64,000 nucleotides of DNA from contig NC_133896.1 of assembly GCF_964199755.1 (NCBI RefSeq), positions 87,962,215-88,026,214 of the forward strand. The letters run 5' to 3'. Origin of the DNA: Larus michahellis (Eukaryota; Chordata; Aves; Charadriiformes; Laridae). Under the pieces are notes generated by a model. The model was not told the DNA's origin. It saw only the letters and a list, made by a program, of their open reading frames with translations, and searched no databases. Below are positions 35,825 through 49,013 of this stretch, piece by piece (the first letter of the stretch is position 1; each line of letters starts with the position of its first letter). The translations under genes and the position numbers were made by a program.

Positions 35825-36110
35825 ATGGTGCCTGTTGAAACACGATCCATTTTCGGCTCTGTTGGCGCAGGACCAGTCTATCTCAGGCAAGCTACCAGGC
35901 AGGGAGGTGTTATTTGTATTGGATGTTGGGGTAGCGGTGAGAAAGCCACGATTCCTTGTGAAAGACGCCCAAGAACAGGAGAGTCTCTGTCTGGGGGAGT
36001 TTGGCCGCTACCAGCTCGGGTGAGATCTGAACTGATGACCATCGAGTCAAAAAGTTCTGCAGCTCATTAGTTGCTTCACGCGCCAAACCGCTCTATGGCA
36101 CCATTTTAGA
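35825..36110 (-). repeat. possible old tRNA-derived SINE
   Basis: Read on the minus strand, the stretch starts near GGTGCCATAGAGCGGTTTGG (36101-36082), which resembles a Leu/Ser-type tRNA box A region (GCCGAGTGGTTAAGGCG). About 62 bases later comes GTTCAGATCTC (36032-36022), an imperfect box B (GGTTCGAATCC). That spacing suits a class II tRNA with a long variable arm. The tail beyond box B, down to about 35825, has no clear end. This is pattern recognition only; both boxes are degenerate and the family was not identified. Confidence 0.3.
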
Positions 36111-38413
36111 TTAACCTTGCTACAGAATGAGTCTTTATATAATGCGGTGGAGTTTTGCTCACTGCAACGTGTGTGTGAGTTACTGCTAGCCAGGGCTAGG
36201 GGCAGAGCTACTCCAGGAGCACACCAGAGATAAACCCGGGATATAGAGTTATAATTGCCTCCTTGGAGTATTCTCTTCTCTTTGTTCCAGTTGGGAACGT
36301 GCACAGTTATTAGGGCATATATAATATGGGCATACCCATATTGGGGGCTTGTTATCTTCTCTTTCACAAAAGCTTAGCAGTGTTGCCTCGCAAATTATTG
36401 GAAAAAAAGCGAAAGCGCCATCCATTTATGACCACTTCCATGTTCCTCCCCTCCCACCTCTGCAAAAACCGTCCCGCAAAGCTTGTTCATGCAACCCCGA
36501 CCGTCCCTAGCGCTGTGAAGTGGTGTCAATGTGTACCTGTCAGGAGTGGTGGGATGTAAGAGGGGAAGCCGTGGCTACAAGCCAGAAAGGAGAAGCTTGA
36601 AGTGTGCTTTCCTCCTTGCCTTATCGGTTTGGAAATGGAGGAGTGGGGGGAGAAGGTAGTTTCTGGTTGTAGCGCGCATATTCCTAGCCCAGCTTAGCTG
36701 GAGTACGCATGCTTGTGGTTCATCCTCACAAATGCCATGTCAGGCCCTGGGCCAATACAAACACCAAGTCTGTCTTCAATATATGTAGTGAAAAAAATCG
36801 TTCCAGCTCACTCCAGATTAGAGTGTGTTTGCAGAGAGAGGGAGGGGGAGACAAAGGAGGGAAGAAACGAGGAGGGCTCTGGTAGTTGTAGCCGAGCTAT
36901 GCTGATCTCTGCCCTTAATAGGTTATGTTGAGGAAAGCACAGCTATTTTCCCTGGCTGGCATGCTTTAGCGTCGATTTTAATTAAAGAAAAAAAAAAAGG
37001 CGTGTATTCAAACATACCAGGTCAAAGATCTCAAAGGAAAGTATCTTAATTCTGTAGGATAGGAGTTTTGACAACAGGACTGTGTGGGAATTAGTGTGCC
37101 AGCCCAGCACGCAGTTTCAGGAAGAAAGAGGCGCTTTATGCCACATGCCAGTGTGAAACCTCCACTGTTCATTCCTGTCAAAGACATGGTAACAAGTGGC
37201 ATACTATTTGTTGATTTTGTCTATAAAATATTCCCATGTTGTACACGTCTGCAAAACCACCTCCCCCAAACTCAGGTGTTGGTAAAAACATTCAAATTTG
37301 ACATTTAAATAGGCTGAGATCTTGAAATCTTTTTAGTTTTCTTGCACCTGAAGATCCAGTAATCCATGAAGCAGAAATAGCATGAGTAAAATAAAACAAA
37401 ACAAAACAAGAAAGGCAGCAACTGAAATAGATCCTGATGAGTGTTTGATCACAGCTGAAGATAGGAGGAAAAGAGAAAAGTTAACTTGGTTTGCAGGTGG
37501 TTGGTCACTAAAATTAAATTGAAAACAAAAGAGACCATATAAATTAATAAATTACACATGGCAATTAGTTTGCCAAGCATAAATCCATGCAGTTTTCATT
37601 GAGAATAAAGATCCCAGTCTGGTTTCCTGGCCTGATTCCAGATAAGGTAATTATATTGTGCCTACTTAAATTTCCCGTTCAGTTCAGCACGATATATGTG
37701 TTTTCCTTTCCGAAAACCGTTGTCTAACAAATCTAAAGCCTGCCACTTTCCTTTCAATGTTGGATAGCTTAGAGTTTTGATACAGGACTCTTCATATATC
37801 TACCCCAGTAGGCTCCATATTTCTTAGCCTGATAGCATTAAAAAATAGATCTCAAGCCATAGTGTTGCTAAATCCTAATATTTCTAAGATTTTAATACAA
37901 TTAAATATTTTAATGCCCTTGAGTGAAAAGTTTCAGTCATGGCACAAACACAAAATTCAGCCCAGAAAAGGCACTGACTTTGCCCAGCCTCCAAAAGCTG
38001 CTGTGTGTTTTTATCATTAGTTAGGAACCAAATTTCAGTTGGGCTACCCTCAGCAGATACGAACCTTGCATTTTAATGCTTCCCTGCGGGCTGGGGATTA
38101 TCCGCACGTGACTTCAAGTTTTGGAGTAAGCTTAAAAACATTTCCAAAGCAGCTGAAGGCTGTTCCTGCAGCTCCACCTTTTGGGAGCTGGGGATCAACC
38201 AGATTGCTTGAGTCGGTTATTTCTTACTAGAGAAGGGCTTAACCTTGTTGTATTTGTGGCTGACATTAATCGCTAAAATATAAAGAATAAAGCACCTTGG
38301 AGATTTTAAAGATGTGTTGATTCCTCACAGAAAGCCCTAAAATGCGTTAGGCTGGAGATATTTTTATTCTGAGTAGTTTCTGAAGGCTGCTCAGTATCAG
38401 CAAAGACCCTGAT
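36111..38413. other. intergenic, no gene supported
   Basis: AT-rich sequence with one AAAAC microsatellite. No coding exon, RNA gene or further repeat family was recognised. Confidence 0.6.
37388..37408. repeat. AAAAC microsatellite
   Basis: About four AAAAC/AAAAT units in a row. Confidence 0.85.
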
Positions 38414-38860
38414 ATAGAATCATAGAATCACAGAATGATTTAGGTTGGAAAAGACCCTTGGGATCATCGAGTCCAACCATAAACCCCACTCTACAAAGTT
38501 CTCCCCTACACCACATCCCCCAACACCACATTTAAACGAGTCTTAAACACATCCAGGGATGGTGACTCCACCACCTCCCTGGGCAGCCTATTCCAGTGTC
38601 TAACCACTCTTTCTGTGAAGAATTTTTCCCTAATGTCCAGTCTAAACCTACCCTGTTGCAGCTTGAAGCCATTCCCTCTTGTTCTATCGCTAATTACCTG
38701 TGAGAAGAGACCAGCACCAACCTCTCTACAAAGTCCTTTCAAGTAGCTGTAAAGAGTGATGAGGTCTCCCCTCAGCCTCCTCTTCCTCAAACTAAACAGT
38801 CCCAGCTCCTTTAATCGCTCCTCATAAGGTTTATTCTCCAGGCCCTTCACCAGAGCCTGG
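38414..38860 (-). mobile_element. CR1 LINE 3' fragment
   Basis: The tail at 38414 reads ATAGAATCATAGAATCACAG then TTTAGGTTGGAAAAGACCC, the reverse complement of a CR1 end with tandem octamers. The adjoining minus-strand frame (38850-38506) codes 114 C-terminal ORF2 residues without a stop, including [20 protein letters not shown] and [19 protein letters not shown]. The same block occurs in the CR1 copy at 5400-7075, but the tails differ, so they belong to different subfamilies or ages. The 5' end stops close to an ATC microsatellite (38871-38887). Confidence 0.92.
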
Positions 38861-38870
38861 TGATATACTT

Positions 38871-38887
38871 CATCATCATCATCATCA
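38871..38887. repeat. ATC microsatellite at the 5' edge of a CR1 copy
   Basis: CATCATCATCATCATCA begins about ten bases beyond the last recognisable CR1 sequence. Confidence 0.88.
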
Positions 38888-41800
38888 AAACATTTTCATC
38901 TCGCCTTTCTGCTTAAGATTCACTTGAAGTCATTGTGCCAGATTGAGATGTGATGTAAGTAGGCCATGTCAAATATAACAGGTCCACATCAAATTCAGTC
39001 CTATTCTTGTACGTTTGAGTTGGATTTGGTACCTAATCCTCCACTTGCACGTTCACAAATGATCGCAACCTGGAGACTTCATGCAGTGAGGTGCTCAGTA
39101 CCTTCAGCACTGTTAGGTAATTTCCGTGCTCCAGTGGGAGTTCAAATTAGCTGGTCCCTTTTAAAGAGGGCCCAGCACACACAGGAGGAGGTGATGGTAC
39201 CCTGTGTTGGTGGGCTTGAAACATGCAGAAAGCAACCTGTATCCCATGAACTTCCAAAACACGTGGATCTCGACTACAATACAAGTCTACCTCTGCTGGA
39301 AAAAACAGGGTTGTGTTGGAGACTGCCAAAGGGACTGCTCCAGAGCCCACTGGAAGTTATGGTACAGACTGCTTCCACTGGGACTTGAATCGAGTCTGCA
39401 GGGAGTTTTAAGATTAAAAGATATTGTGGTGGCCAAGAGTGACCTTTAAGAGAAGAGAATCCCCTCAGAATAAATATCCTGAATTGTTGGTTCCAGAAAG
39501 TGAAGGGATGAGTGAAAAAATTAATAACTCACAGATCAACAACATAAAATCCTTTTTACCTCTTTTCACTATTCTGCCATGGATTAAATTGCTTTGATGA
39601 ATATCAGACATGTATTTGCCTTTCATCGCTTTTCATGTTCTAAACCTTGCCCCCAGACTCAGCATCTCTGTTTCAGACTACTAATATTATATGTGCACAG
39701 GAGCAATTTGGTGTATATAATGATAGGTATGATTGTTAAATTGGTTTCCAGTGTCTTTCAGGCTACGTCCCTGCAGAATTGCAATTAAACACTTGACAAA
39801 CCACAAGGCTATGCTAATCCCGCTTCAAAAATCTCCGGTGGCAAGGATGGCAGTCTGCCTTCCTCCTCCACTGAAAGACGGAGAGACCCAGCGTTACTCA
39901 GGCTCTTCTTAAAAATAGTCTTTTCCCCCTTTGGCTCGGTGGTTCGTGTTTCAGCTGTAACTTTCTGCCGGAGTTCGCTATTGCCATGTAACAAGCTCCT
40001 CTTTGTTTAGCCCTGCTACCTCATTTCTCTCTATTAGTCTTTAATCCCTGTCAGGGTTTCACCTTTGCAACGATGAGGTCACAGCTCACGTTGATTGGGA
40101 AAGGAAATCCTGATGATTGTTGCTGACAGAAAGCTGATAATGCTGGTTTGGGCAGCAATAAATTCTCAGTCTCTAAATGAAGACTAATCTTTGAGCAAGA
40201 AATCACCTCTTTCAGTAGTTTTTTTGGGCCTCATTCACAAATATTTTCCCATGCTCAAGCTGCTTGACCTTTGGAGCATTCAATGCACCTATGTTATTGT
40301 GCAGAACTGTTTTCCAGGGATCAAAATAAGCAGCCATCTATCAGTGAGAGGCAGGTGAAATTATGAAATAAATCAATGATGTTATCCTCATTGGGAATGC
40401 AGGACTCGGAGCTCTCTGTAGCCTCTGCAAGTCTAAGTGCAAAATTGGTATCTGCTGCTAAGCAATTCTGTCCCGTCAGCATTTCTATTTCTCCAAATGG
40501 CTGTTGTTGTCAGGACCGGTTTGATTTTTATTTGTATTTTTTCGGGACAAAAGTACACCGTGCAGAGAGAGAAAAGAGGTGAGCAGGAGGGGTTTGTGCT
40601 GTTAAATTCATGTTGCTGACCCGATGAGTGATTCAATAAAGATAGTTCTTAAATAACCCTAAGCAATGCAGATGCAGCTTTTACAACACCATAAATGCTG
40701 TCTTTGGTGTGGTTCACCACTTTAAATCAAGTATGGCCATTCATCTGGCCCTTCTCTGCTGCAGTATCCATTATATGCAAACTCCTTGCGCCTCCTGCAA
40801 TGACACAGCTCCTTGCCAGCAGCAGGAAAGTTCACCAACAGTATAATAGGAACAACTGTATTGGAAATCCAGTAATTCAAATAATTCTGTCAGTTATTTG
40901 AAATACTGTGAAAACTTAACTTCTGCACATTATATTGTCTTTTTCTTTTTGTTCCTCCTGCTGTTCCACAAAACACATGTTCCTTCAGCAGCACACTACA
41001 ATCTAATCTACTCTTAGGGTCTTATCTACCTAACAGAGCTTCAGTGCTCCCAAATGCAGCTTCTTTGTGCATTAATTCACTCCTGGACAGCCGTATCCAG
41101 GGTCAATGCTCCAAGAAGCTGGTGGCTGAAAGTTTCGACTCACTCTCTGCCAGTCCAGTCTGGCCATTGTTTTTGTCTCTGCAGCAGGCTGTACTCACTC
41201 CTTTGATCAAAATAACCCTGGACTCCGGTCTGAATGCAGATTTGAACTTTACAAATTGGGTCTCCCCCAACTAACAAAGTGGGCATTTTACTCCCTTTCC
41301 TGCTAGCGTTAACAAAACTCCCTGCTCCCGTGCACAGCTGGTAGCATTTTAGTCAGGCAATCCCTATGTAATCTATTATAATTTTTTTCTTCCTTCCACA
41401 GCGTGTTGGTCTTCCCAATGGTGAAAATCCACTATTGCCTGGCCGTAATTCTCTCTGAATACAGGCTCCAGCCGAGCTCCTGAGGGGAGCAATTCAGGTG
41501 CCTGAACACAGATGTGCAGTGCTGTAATAGATGGTTTAGGCTAGCCGAAATACCCACGCCGGGCTGGCAGATGTGATACAGGAGCTATGGAAGATACACA
41601 CCTTTCCGGAGGGGCAGCCAGAGCCCAGGCAGGCTGTAATACAGTCTTGAAAAGATCTCAGCTAATTTCAGACACCTGAATCATTCCTGCAGCCTGTCCA
41701 GGAAACACCACGTCATCAGGGGGGAGATTGCTTCTGTGCTCGTCAGGTGAATGGGTAAGTAATTTTGCCCCATACATTATCAAGGGTCAAAAATAGATCA

Positions 41801-44250
41801 TTACATAATGGTATAGAAACCAGCCCTTCAGTGTTTATACTGGCATTCCCACCTTTGCAAGGACAAACATCAGTACGCTTGTATTATAATCCTTATGCCT
41901 ACAGGTAACTCCTTTACGTACCTTATACATGTCTGCATCTGTCTGCATGTATCAGATTTTCCAATCCTTTTGTCAACTAAATCTACTGGCCTGTGGGTTA
42001 AACTCTTCAGGGGAGAAAGGGAAGCTTTGTTCCTTGAATTGTTTTGACTTTAGGATTCTTTCCGATCTTGGTTTAACGAAGAGTCTAGCATTAGCTACAC
42101 TGTGTGCAAGAGAATTTCTCATTAGAGAAGTCTGGCTGGACCAAGACTCCTAAACCCACCTCACATCCCCAGCCAAGCGCCCTTCTTTACACATCTGCAT
42201 CCCACTTTCTGTCAGGGACAGCTCGGGAGCTTGATGACAGGGACAAACACAACGGCTGCAGATCGGACCAAATGTCTAGTTCTCTGTCTTGGATCACAGA
42301 GGGCAAGCAGATACCTGGGAAATGCTTGGGTAACCTCATCCCATGGTCCAGGGAAGTAAGCAGAGGCTAAGGAGCCAGTGCACGTGAAGCAGAGACCCAG
42401 CATCTCCTTGGGGCTGGGGGAGCAGTGAAGAAGCGGGAAGAGTAAAAGCAGGAAAGCAGCTGCAATACAGAGAGCTCAAGCAGAGGTGGCGGTGGCCTGC
42501 TTAACTTGGTTTCCATTACCTGCCTTGGCTGAATAAGAGTAAATTTCTTTAATTGCAAGAACATCATGTCTGCAAGGGGTTGGGCTGGATAGTTTGGCTC
42601 TTGTTTCTGCCCTTCATTTGTATGCCCTGGGATGTTGGCGAGACAAAATACTGCATAAATGCATGGGTGAATACACTGCAGAGAAGCAGTCACTCAACCA
42701 GACCACAGCATCATCCCTCCTGTGCTCCCAGGACTCTGCTCCAGATTACAGATCTCACAGTTTTGTGCTGACTCCTTTGAGCATCTGGCCATTTTCTGCC
42801 CATACCGCACAGCTCCATTTCACAAAATGTAAACCTCAAACTGAAAATGGGCACAGTAATACATCCTGGAAGGGAGATGTGTGTGGAGATATGCTAATTG
42901 CTGATGGATGAAGTCCCAATAGATGGCACTTACTTCTCCTGGGCCAGATCAAACTTCCTTCCATGCATTGCAAACAGCTTTTCTTGTGCATCCCTCTGCA
43001 AGCAGCTCTTAACAATAAATACACTATCCTACTTTTTGGATAGATCTGTTGCTAAAAAGAACATGTATTATGGTTTAAAAGTCACTTTTTTTGGCATCTT
43101 ACGTTTTTTATATCAATGTAACATAAAAGCTAAAGAAAAACAAAGTAATCCTGATGCTGCTGAAACATACCTAACCCATCCAAACTGGCGTTCTGAATCT
43201 TATCGCAAGGAAAAAATAAGCAGGTCAAGACATGGGAAACCCTTTAAGGAAGAAAAAATGGTATGTCAAGTACAGTGCTACTATTCTGCAATACCATTTT
43301 AATCCAGTTACACAACTAGAACTGAGTAATTAAAGTCACCACAAAGCTTTCTCCAGCTCTGCACTGAATTTATTATTCCCATTTCAGAATATAATCGCTT
43401 AAGCTGAAGTAGCCACAGTATTATTGTCACAGCTCTGTGCCGCTGCAGCGAGATAGGATACCTTTAGTCTTTCTCAAGCAATATAGCTGAAGGCAGACTC
43501 CTGCAGCAGAACCACTTGAATGCCACACCACAGTCACATGACACCCGTTGGGGCTGAGAATTGCCTTGGGTTGGGGAAATTTTATATCAATAAGTGTTCT
43601 TCCGTGAAAAACAAACAGTTAATTTCATCGGTATTTTCACCCCATTGGCTGCAGGCATTTTTCCTTCAAACCCCATTTTCCATTCTAAGATTTCTTCTTA
43701 TCTTTTTATCATCTCTTTTTGTTCAAAGGTTGTGTAACAATTGCAACCAGGTCCCTTTCAGAATACTTGCCCTATCCTAGAGGCAGCATGTAATTAGTCT
43801 TGTCTAGGGCCTGAGAAGAGAAGAGGAGGGCCTGGCGCACCCAACAAACTGGGTTTTACAGGGAGCTGAGAGGCTGCAGAGATGCCCGACCCATGAATCC
43901 CACGCGACTAAGGCTGGAGGCAGGAATTTCAAAGGTCAGCTTGATACTTCAGGGTGTGCTCCACGGCAGAGATTTAAGCTTCTAGTGCACTTGGTGATGA
44001 AAACTAAGATGGTTCAATACCACAGAACCTTGGTGAGATCTGATGGTTTCATCTGTGACAGATCTGCACCTAAATTCCACCTGATAAAAAAAAATAAAAA
44101 ATGTAGTGGCTAGGTACTATCTCTATTTGCAGGCTGCTGGTTTTCAAAAGTTTCTTAGTTCTTGTATTTTTGTAAATTTTCTTGGAGGTGGAGAGAGTCA
44201 CCTGCCTGAGAGAAAGGCCAGCCCACCTGGGAACTAAGGCGCTTGCTCAG
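38888..44250. other. intergenic, no gene supported
   Basis: Mixed sequence up to the assembly gap. Open frames here (for example 38966-39388 plus and 42898-43302 plus) have no recognisable domain. A GTAAGT donor-like site follows a moderately GC-rich stretch near 41755, but no partner acceptor could be supported. Confidence 0.55.
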
Positions 44251-44450
44251 NNNNNNNNNNNNNNNNNNNNNNNNNNNNNNNNNNNNNNNNNNNNNNNNNN
44301 NNNNNNNNNNNNNNNNNNNNNNNNNNNNNNNNNNNNNNNNNNNNNNNNNNNNNNNNNNNNNNNNNNNNNNNNNNNNNNNNNNNNNNNNNNNNNNNNNNNN
44401 NNNNNNNNNNNNNNNNNNNNNNNNNNNNNNNNNNNNNNNNNNNNNNNNNN
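44251..44450. other. assembly gap (200 N)
   Basis: Exactly 200 unknown bases. The round number suggests a placeholder of arbitrary size. Open frames drawn across it are meaningless. Confidence 1.
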
Positions 44451-44773
44451 TAAGCAGAAGTAATGGTAGGCTGCACTGCCAGCTCCTCCTGTAAAGCAGA
44501 AAAGAGGAGCCAGGAGTTTGCGTCTCACTATCAATTACCATATATTTCCTTATTTTGCAGCACAGGGTGGTTTTGATCCGTGCGGCATTCATCGTACTTA
44601 TACCTCTGATAAAGAAAACCAACGTACTTTCAGGTAGCTTTAGGAAGTGGTTTAACTTACCTCTGAATTTTCTGCAGAAATTTTCTACTCTAAAAGGATG
44701 GGGTCAGGTTTTAAAAAGATTTACTGAGGCTTTACAAACCAGGAGGTTCACAACACGACAGGAATTTTTTTAA

Positions 44774-44788
44774 TTTTTTTTTTTTTTT
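44774..44788. repeat. T15 run
   Basis: Fifteen T residues after TTTTTTTAA. No retroposed body was recognised. Confidence 0.85.
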
Positions 44789-47700
44789 AAGAACTTATTA
44801 ACCCCTAGGATGCAATAAAACATTACCAGCTGCTTCGCTTCTATAGATGGGATTTCCTAACCGCCACCCCCTAGCAAAAGTTTTATGGCTTGGGACAGAC
44901 AGATCCAAAAGGAAAAAGGTGCCAGACCTCACCCAGACTATGGAAAAGGGGTCGGCTGTATTTCCTGCAATGTCAAGCAGGTTCTAGCCACCAGTTGATA
45001 AAAGGTCCACATTTCGAATTGCACAATGAATGTAACTGCACATGGGACTGTGGAGGAAGGCTGCTTGCTTTGAGGCCAAAATTTGGACAAAGAATTATAA
45101 TCACTACAAGTATAGGCACATGAAACTGTGTGTACCTTATTTCTATGGTAAACTGAAGGTAATTTTTTTTCATTTCTTATACCCTTGTTCTGTTGTTAAT
45201 AGCTGCTTTGTTGTGCTTATGTGATCTTTTAAGGTAATGACCTATATACTGGATTGCAGCTGGGTTAAAATACCTTCCACAGAAAAGCAGTGATTTCTTT
45301 AATACAGACCATATATTAAAATTTAAAAGACCTGGTTTTCAAAGCACACAAGCACTTAAAGAGTTGCATCAGCCATAGTGATAGGAAAGCGAAGCGCCAT
45401 GCAGGGATTGAAAAGACTGCTGAGGAACAGAAGAAACTCAAACTGGCTTTGAGAAGGAAACCTCTCACAGGGTATATAACCCCTCCGAATATTATGGAGC
45501 TGCTCTCTCAGACCTGGTTTGAGCCACCAGAACATCTGATCCCCTGATGAGTATGGAAAAGTCCGAGCTTGGCCAACAGCGACACTAGCTGCTTGTGTCC
45601 ATATCAGATGTAGATCTATACTGCATCATGTGTGCGCACAGAGGCTTTCCGCCCAGTGGCAGATTAAAAGTTTCAGTGTGAGCCAGTAAGGGATTTTTTC
45701 CCCTGTTGTTTGGTGGGATGCTGAGATTTGGACTGAACAGATTTGTTTTGATAAGAAGCATCTGGGTTCTGAGGGAATCACAGTTCTGTGTAAAAACATG
45801 AATGCCCAGTCCTCAAAATATTGAGACTGAAGTAGCAATGTTCAGTTTCCGGTACTCTACCACAACATCATTGAGACAACAGAGTTTGTGTCCTTTCCCA
45901 TCATGAACCACTTCCCAATTTTGGGGGAAGGCTTGTTATTGCGAGACTGGTAGAAGGACCTCAGCTATTCTGGAAGAAGGAATATCCAGTTTCTCTCTCC
46001 CTGGGGAACCACAATGTCATTTCCAAAGAGATATATTTCAAACAAAACTCATTCAAAACCTGAATCATTGAAATCAATTATTTGAATTATTAAATTTGAA
46101 AAGCTAAAGCCTTTTAAAGAAAGAAGTGATGAACTCAAGAATTGTTATAACGTGATAGATCAGAGGTCTGTCTTGCTCCATTACCCCATCTCTGGCAGCA
46201 GCCAATACTGGGTACCTGGGGCAAGCACGTAGTGATTCTTCCAAAGGACACTTTCTAATCCTCCAGCAATTCACAGCTCAGAGTTCCCGACACACAGGAA
46301 AAGTCTTTGAAGAAAATATCCCTCCATTAATTTCACTTCTGAGAATCTGCAGCCACTGTTGTAGCCTTGTGAAGTTTTAGCGTCTACAATATTCTGTAGC
46401 AAGGAACCCCGCAGCTTACTTACCCATTGTGTGAAGAACCACCTCCTCCTTGTTTATTTTCAGTCTAACCTCTGCTAATTATGCACCTACTAAATAAACA
46501 TCATCTAATCTTTGCTTGCATATTGTCAAGTTAATGCTGAAATAAAATATGCTATCACATCTACTGTCATTATCATAGTAGCTAAACAGGCCACACATAA
46601 ATGAATCTCGTATGGCAATATCCCTATGAGACAGCAAAAGGTTCATCTGCACCTTAGTGCACTTCTGAAATTAATCTCCTGGTTGTACCCCACCTTCTGT
46701 GCTTTGGTTTAGACTGTGGAGAGGTTGGAGAGCAACAGCTGGATTCACCCTGGATGAAACTAAATCAAGGTGCGTACCAAGAGGGCTCCTAAGGTGCTCC
46801 AGCGTCATGGATGTTCGGTACTAAAGATCAGACTAGACATTTTTTGGAAAAACACCCCTGTAGGGTTTGTGTGTTTGCAGTGTGAACATCACCTCCTTAC
46901 CTTCAACCTTTTCAGTGTCCAGATCTGATCCTTTTATGCTTCACTGCTTGCTAGTGTAGACAAAGCCTGTATGCTCAAGGCAGTAGAGAACATCACGGGC
47001 AGAGTGAAGATAAAGCTCAGCCATCCCGAGCTGCTTCTGACCTCTTCGAGACGTGTAACACAATTAAGTGTGCAGTTATAACCTATTGCTTCTGAACATC
47101 TCAGGCTACATATAACCTCATATCAGGATGCGCATCTGATCTCTCACCAGCTGCAGTCAGACAAGATGCTCCCCCATTGCATGGGCCTGTCCCTCTCTGC
47201 TGGCTTGCTTTCCCACAGAAAAGTGCTTTTATTTCCATCAGTGAGCTCCACAACGACCTGGGACAATTCCACCCACCAGCTTCTGACAAACCAACTTAGA
47301 CATGGGTGATGATATAACTTGACTAATAATAGGTCAGCAGTGCAAATACCGTGAGGCCAGAAATAATATGGCATGGTGATGACAGTCTGCTGGTGCTGAA
47401 AGGCTAAGCGGGCAGTATTGCTTTTCAAATGAGATTTATTGACCGTAAACTGAAGGTGAAGAGGCTGCAAGTCATTCCATCAGTAGACTTTCTTCCACTG
47501 TTTAACAAGTGATTATTTGCTCTGCTGCGTAGGTGGTTTACCGTCAGTGGTATCTTACAGAATACCAGCATTGCTGTTCCTCAGTCTCAGTTGAAGGGCC
47601 AACACCATTGTCAATTTTATGTATATAATCTCTGGTTTAAATTTAAGGGTGGGCAGTGGGAAAGTGCCACGTGACTTTCCAGCAAGTCCACTATGTTTTA

Positions 47701-48996
47701 TTTTCATGTTCTAGTCAGGAAAGAACGGTATTTAAAAAAAATGCCTTTCTGTGAATACCTTAGCACATACTTTCTAATTTGTTATACAGCCAAATATTGA
47801 GGAGATTAAGGACTAGATTTAAAAAGCATTGACATACCTAAATATCACAGATAGCTAATCTGTCTTGACTCTTATGACAATCTCAGTAGGGATCTGCAGA
47901 TCTTCAGAAATCTGACCACGTGGAAAATGGGTTTGGATCCACAGAGCCTATCAAATATTTATTGGGGACTTTTCCCCCCGCCAAGAGTTTCCGTTCTGGT
48001 AAATAAAATAAGATTCATGTGTTATAGAGGGCATAATGCATTTAGGTAGAAGAATCAAACAAAAAGAAAACAGGGGTCGGGGAGAGAGAGACAGAGAAAG
48101 AGGTTCAATCAGTAATGAAATTCTCTGGTCAAAACCAATGGCAATTGACTTCAGGAAAACAAATTCAGGCCATGAACTCTAATCCGAAGAAGAGAATAAA
48201 AGCATGTTGCCTGAACAAGACATATGTGTAGTGTAAGTTCAGAGACGGATGCTACTCAGTTATTTTGGCATGCTGCATTTATGAGCCAAAGCCTAAGCGC
48301 TCCTTATTCGAGTGCGAATTCAGGTTTATATAGCTTTTACTAGCTGCAGAGCAGAGCAGGGCTTGTTTACATTGACACCGTAGCTTAGACGATATTCCAA
48401 AGAAATACCAAAGAGCGTGGCAGGTACTAAAGAGCCGTGGAAGGCAAGGAGGAAGGCGACTTGTGTATGCAATTAGACTTGCAGAGGAAATTAAGTAAGC
48501 AGAGCATAATTGCCAGGTTGGTATTTAGCCTGTAAACAGGCTATAATATACCTGCTTTTACAAACTCCGCCTTCAAAAAAATCTGATGTAAACTCTTTAA
48601 CATACTGCAAATAATTGCATTCTTGGATTTCCTTTAATCTCACATGTGTGGGACTTAAAACTTTGAGTGAGGCACCTGTGGTTTGAAGCTGATCTGTTGA
48701 ACTTATCTGTATCTGATAGTCACTGACACAGCGTTGTAAATTAGTCGTGGCTAATTTTGTTATAACTATGTTTTATCTCTTTTTTTTTTCATTATGACAT
48801 CCTCCGTCTCAGAATGAGCACTATCCTCATTGCACTTACCTCATCTGTGTTTACTTTTCCAAGAGTTCATGATCTAGAGCAGAAGTGAACCCTGTTCCCT
48901 TCACCTGAGCTGTGAGCACAGAGAACCATTTAGACTTCCAGCCATTTCCCAACCACTATTAACAACGACAAGAAAACAGGTATTTTTAACTCTTCC

Positions 48997-49013
48997 CCAC
49001 CACCACCACCACC
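48997..49013. repeat. CCA microsatellite
   Basis: About five CCA units. Confidence 0.85.

Noticed and set aside
38411..38436. ATTCT-like repetition (reverse complement of TAGAATCATAGAATCACAG), recalling the SCA10 ATTCT repeat of ATXN10
   Set aside because: It is the octamer tail of a CR1 copy, lies upstream of the gene, and the disease repeat is in a late intron of human ATXN10 that is outside this window.
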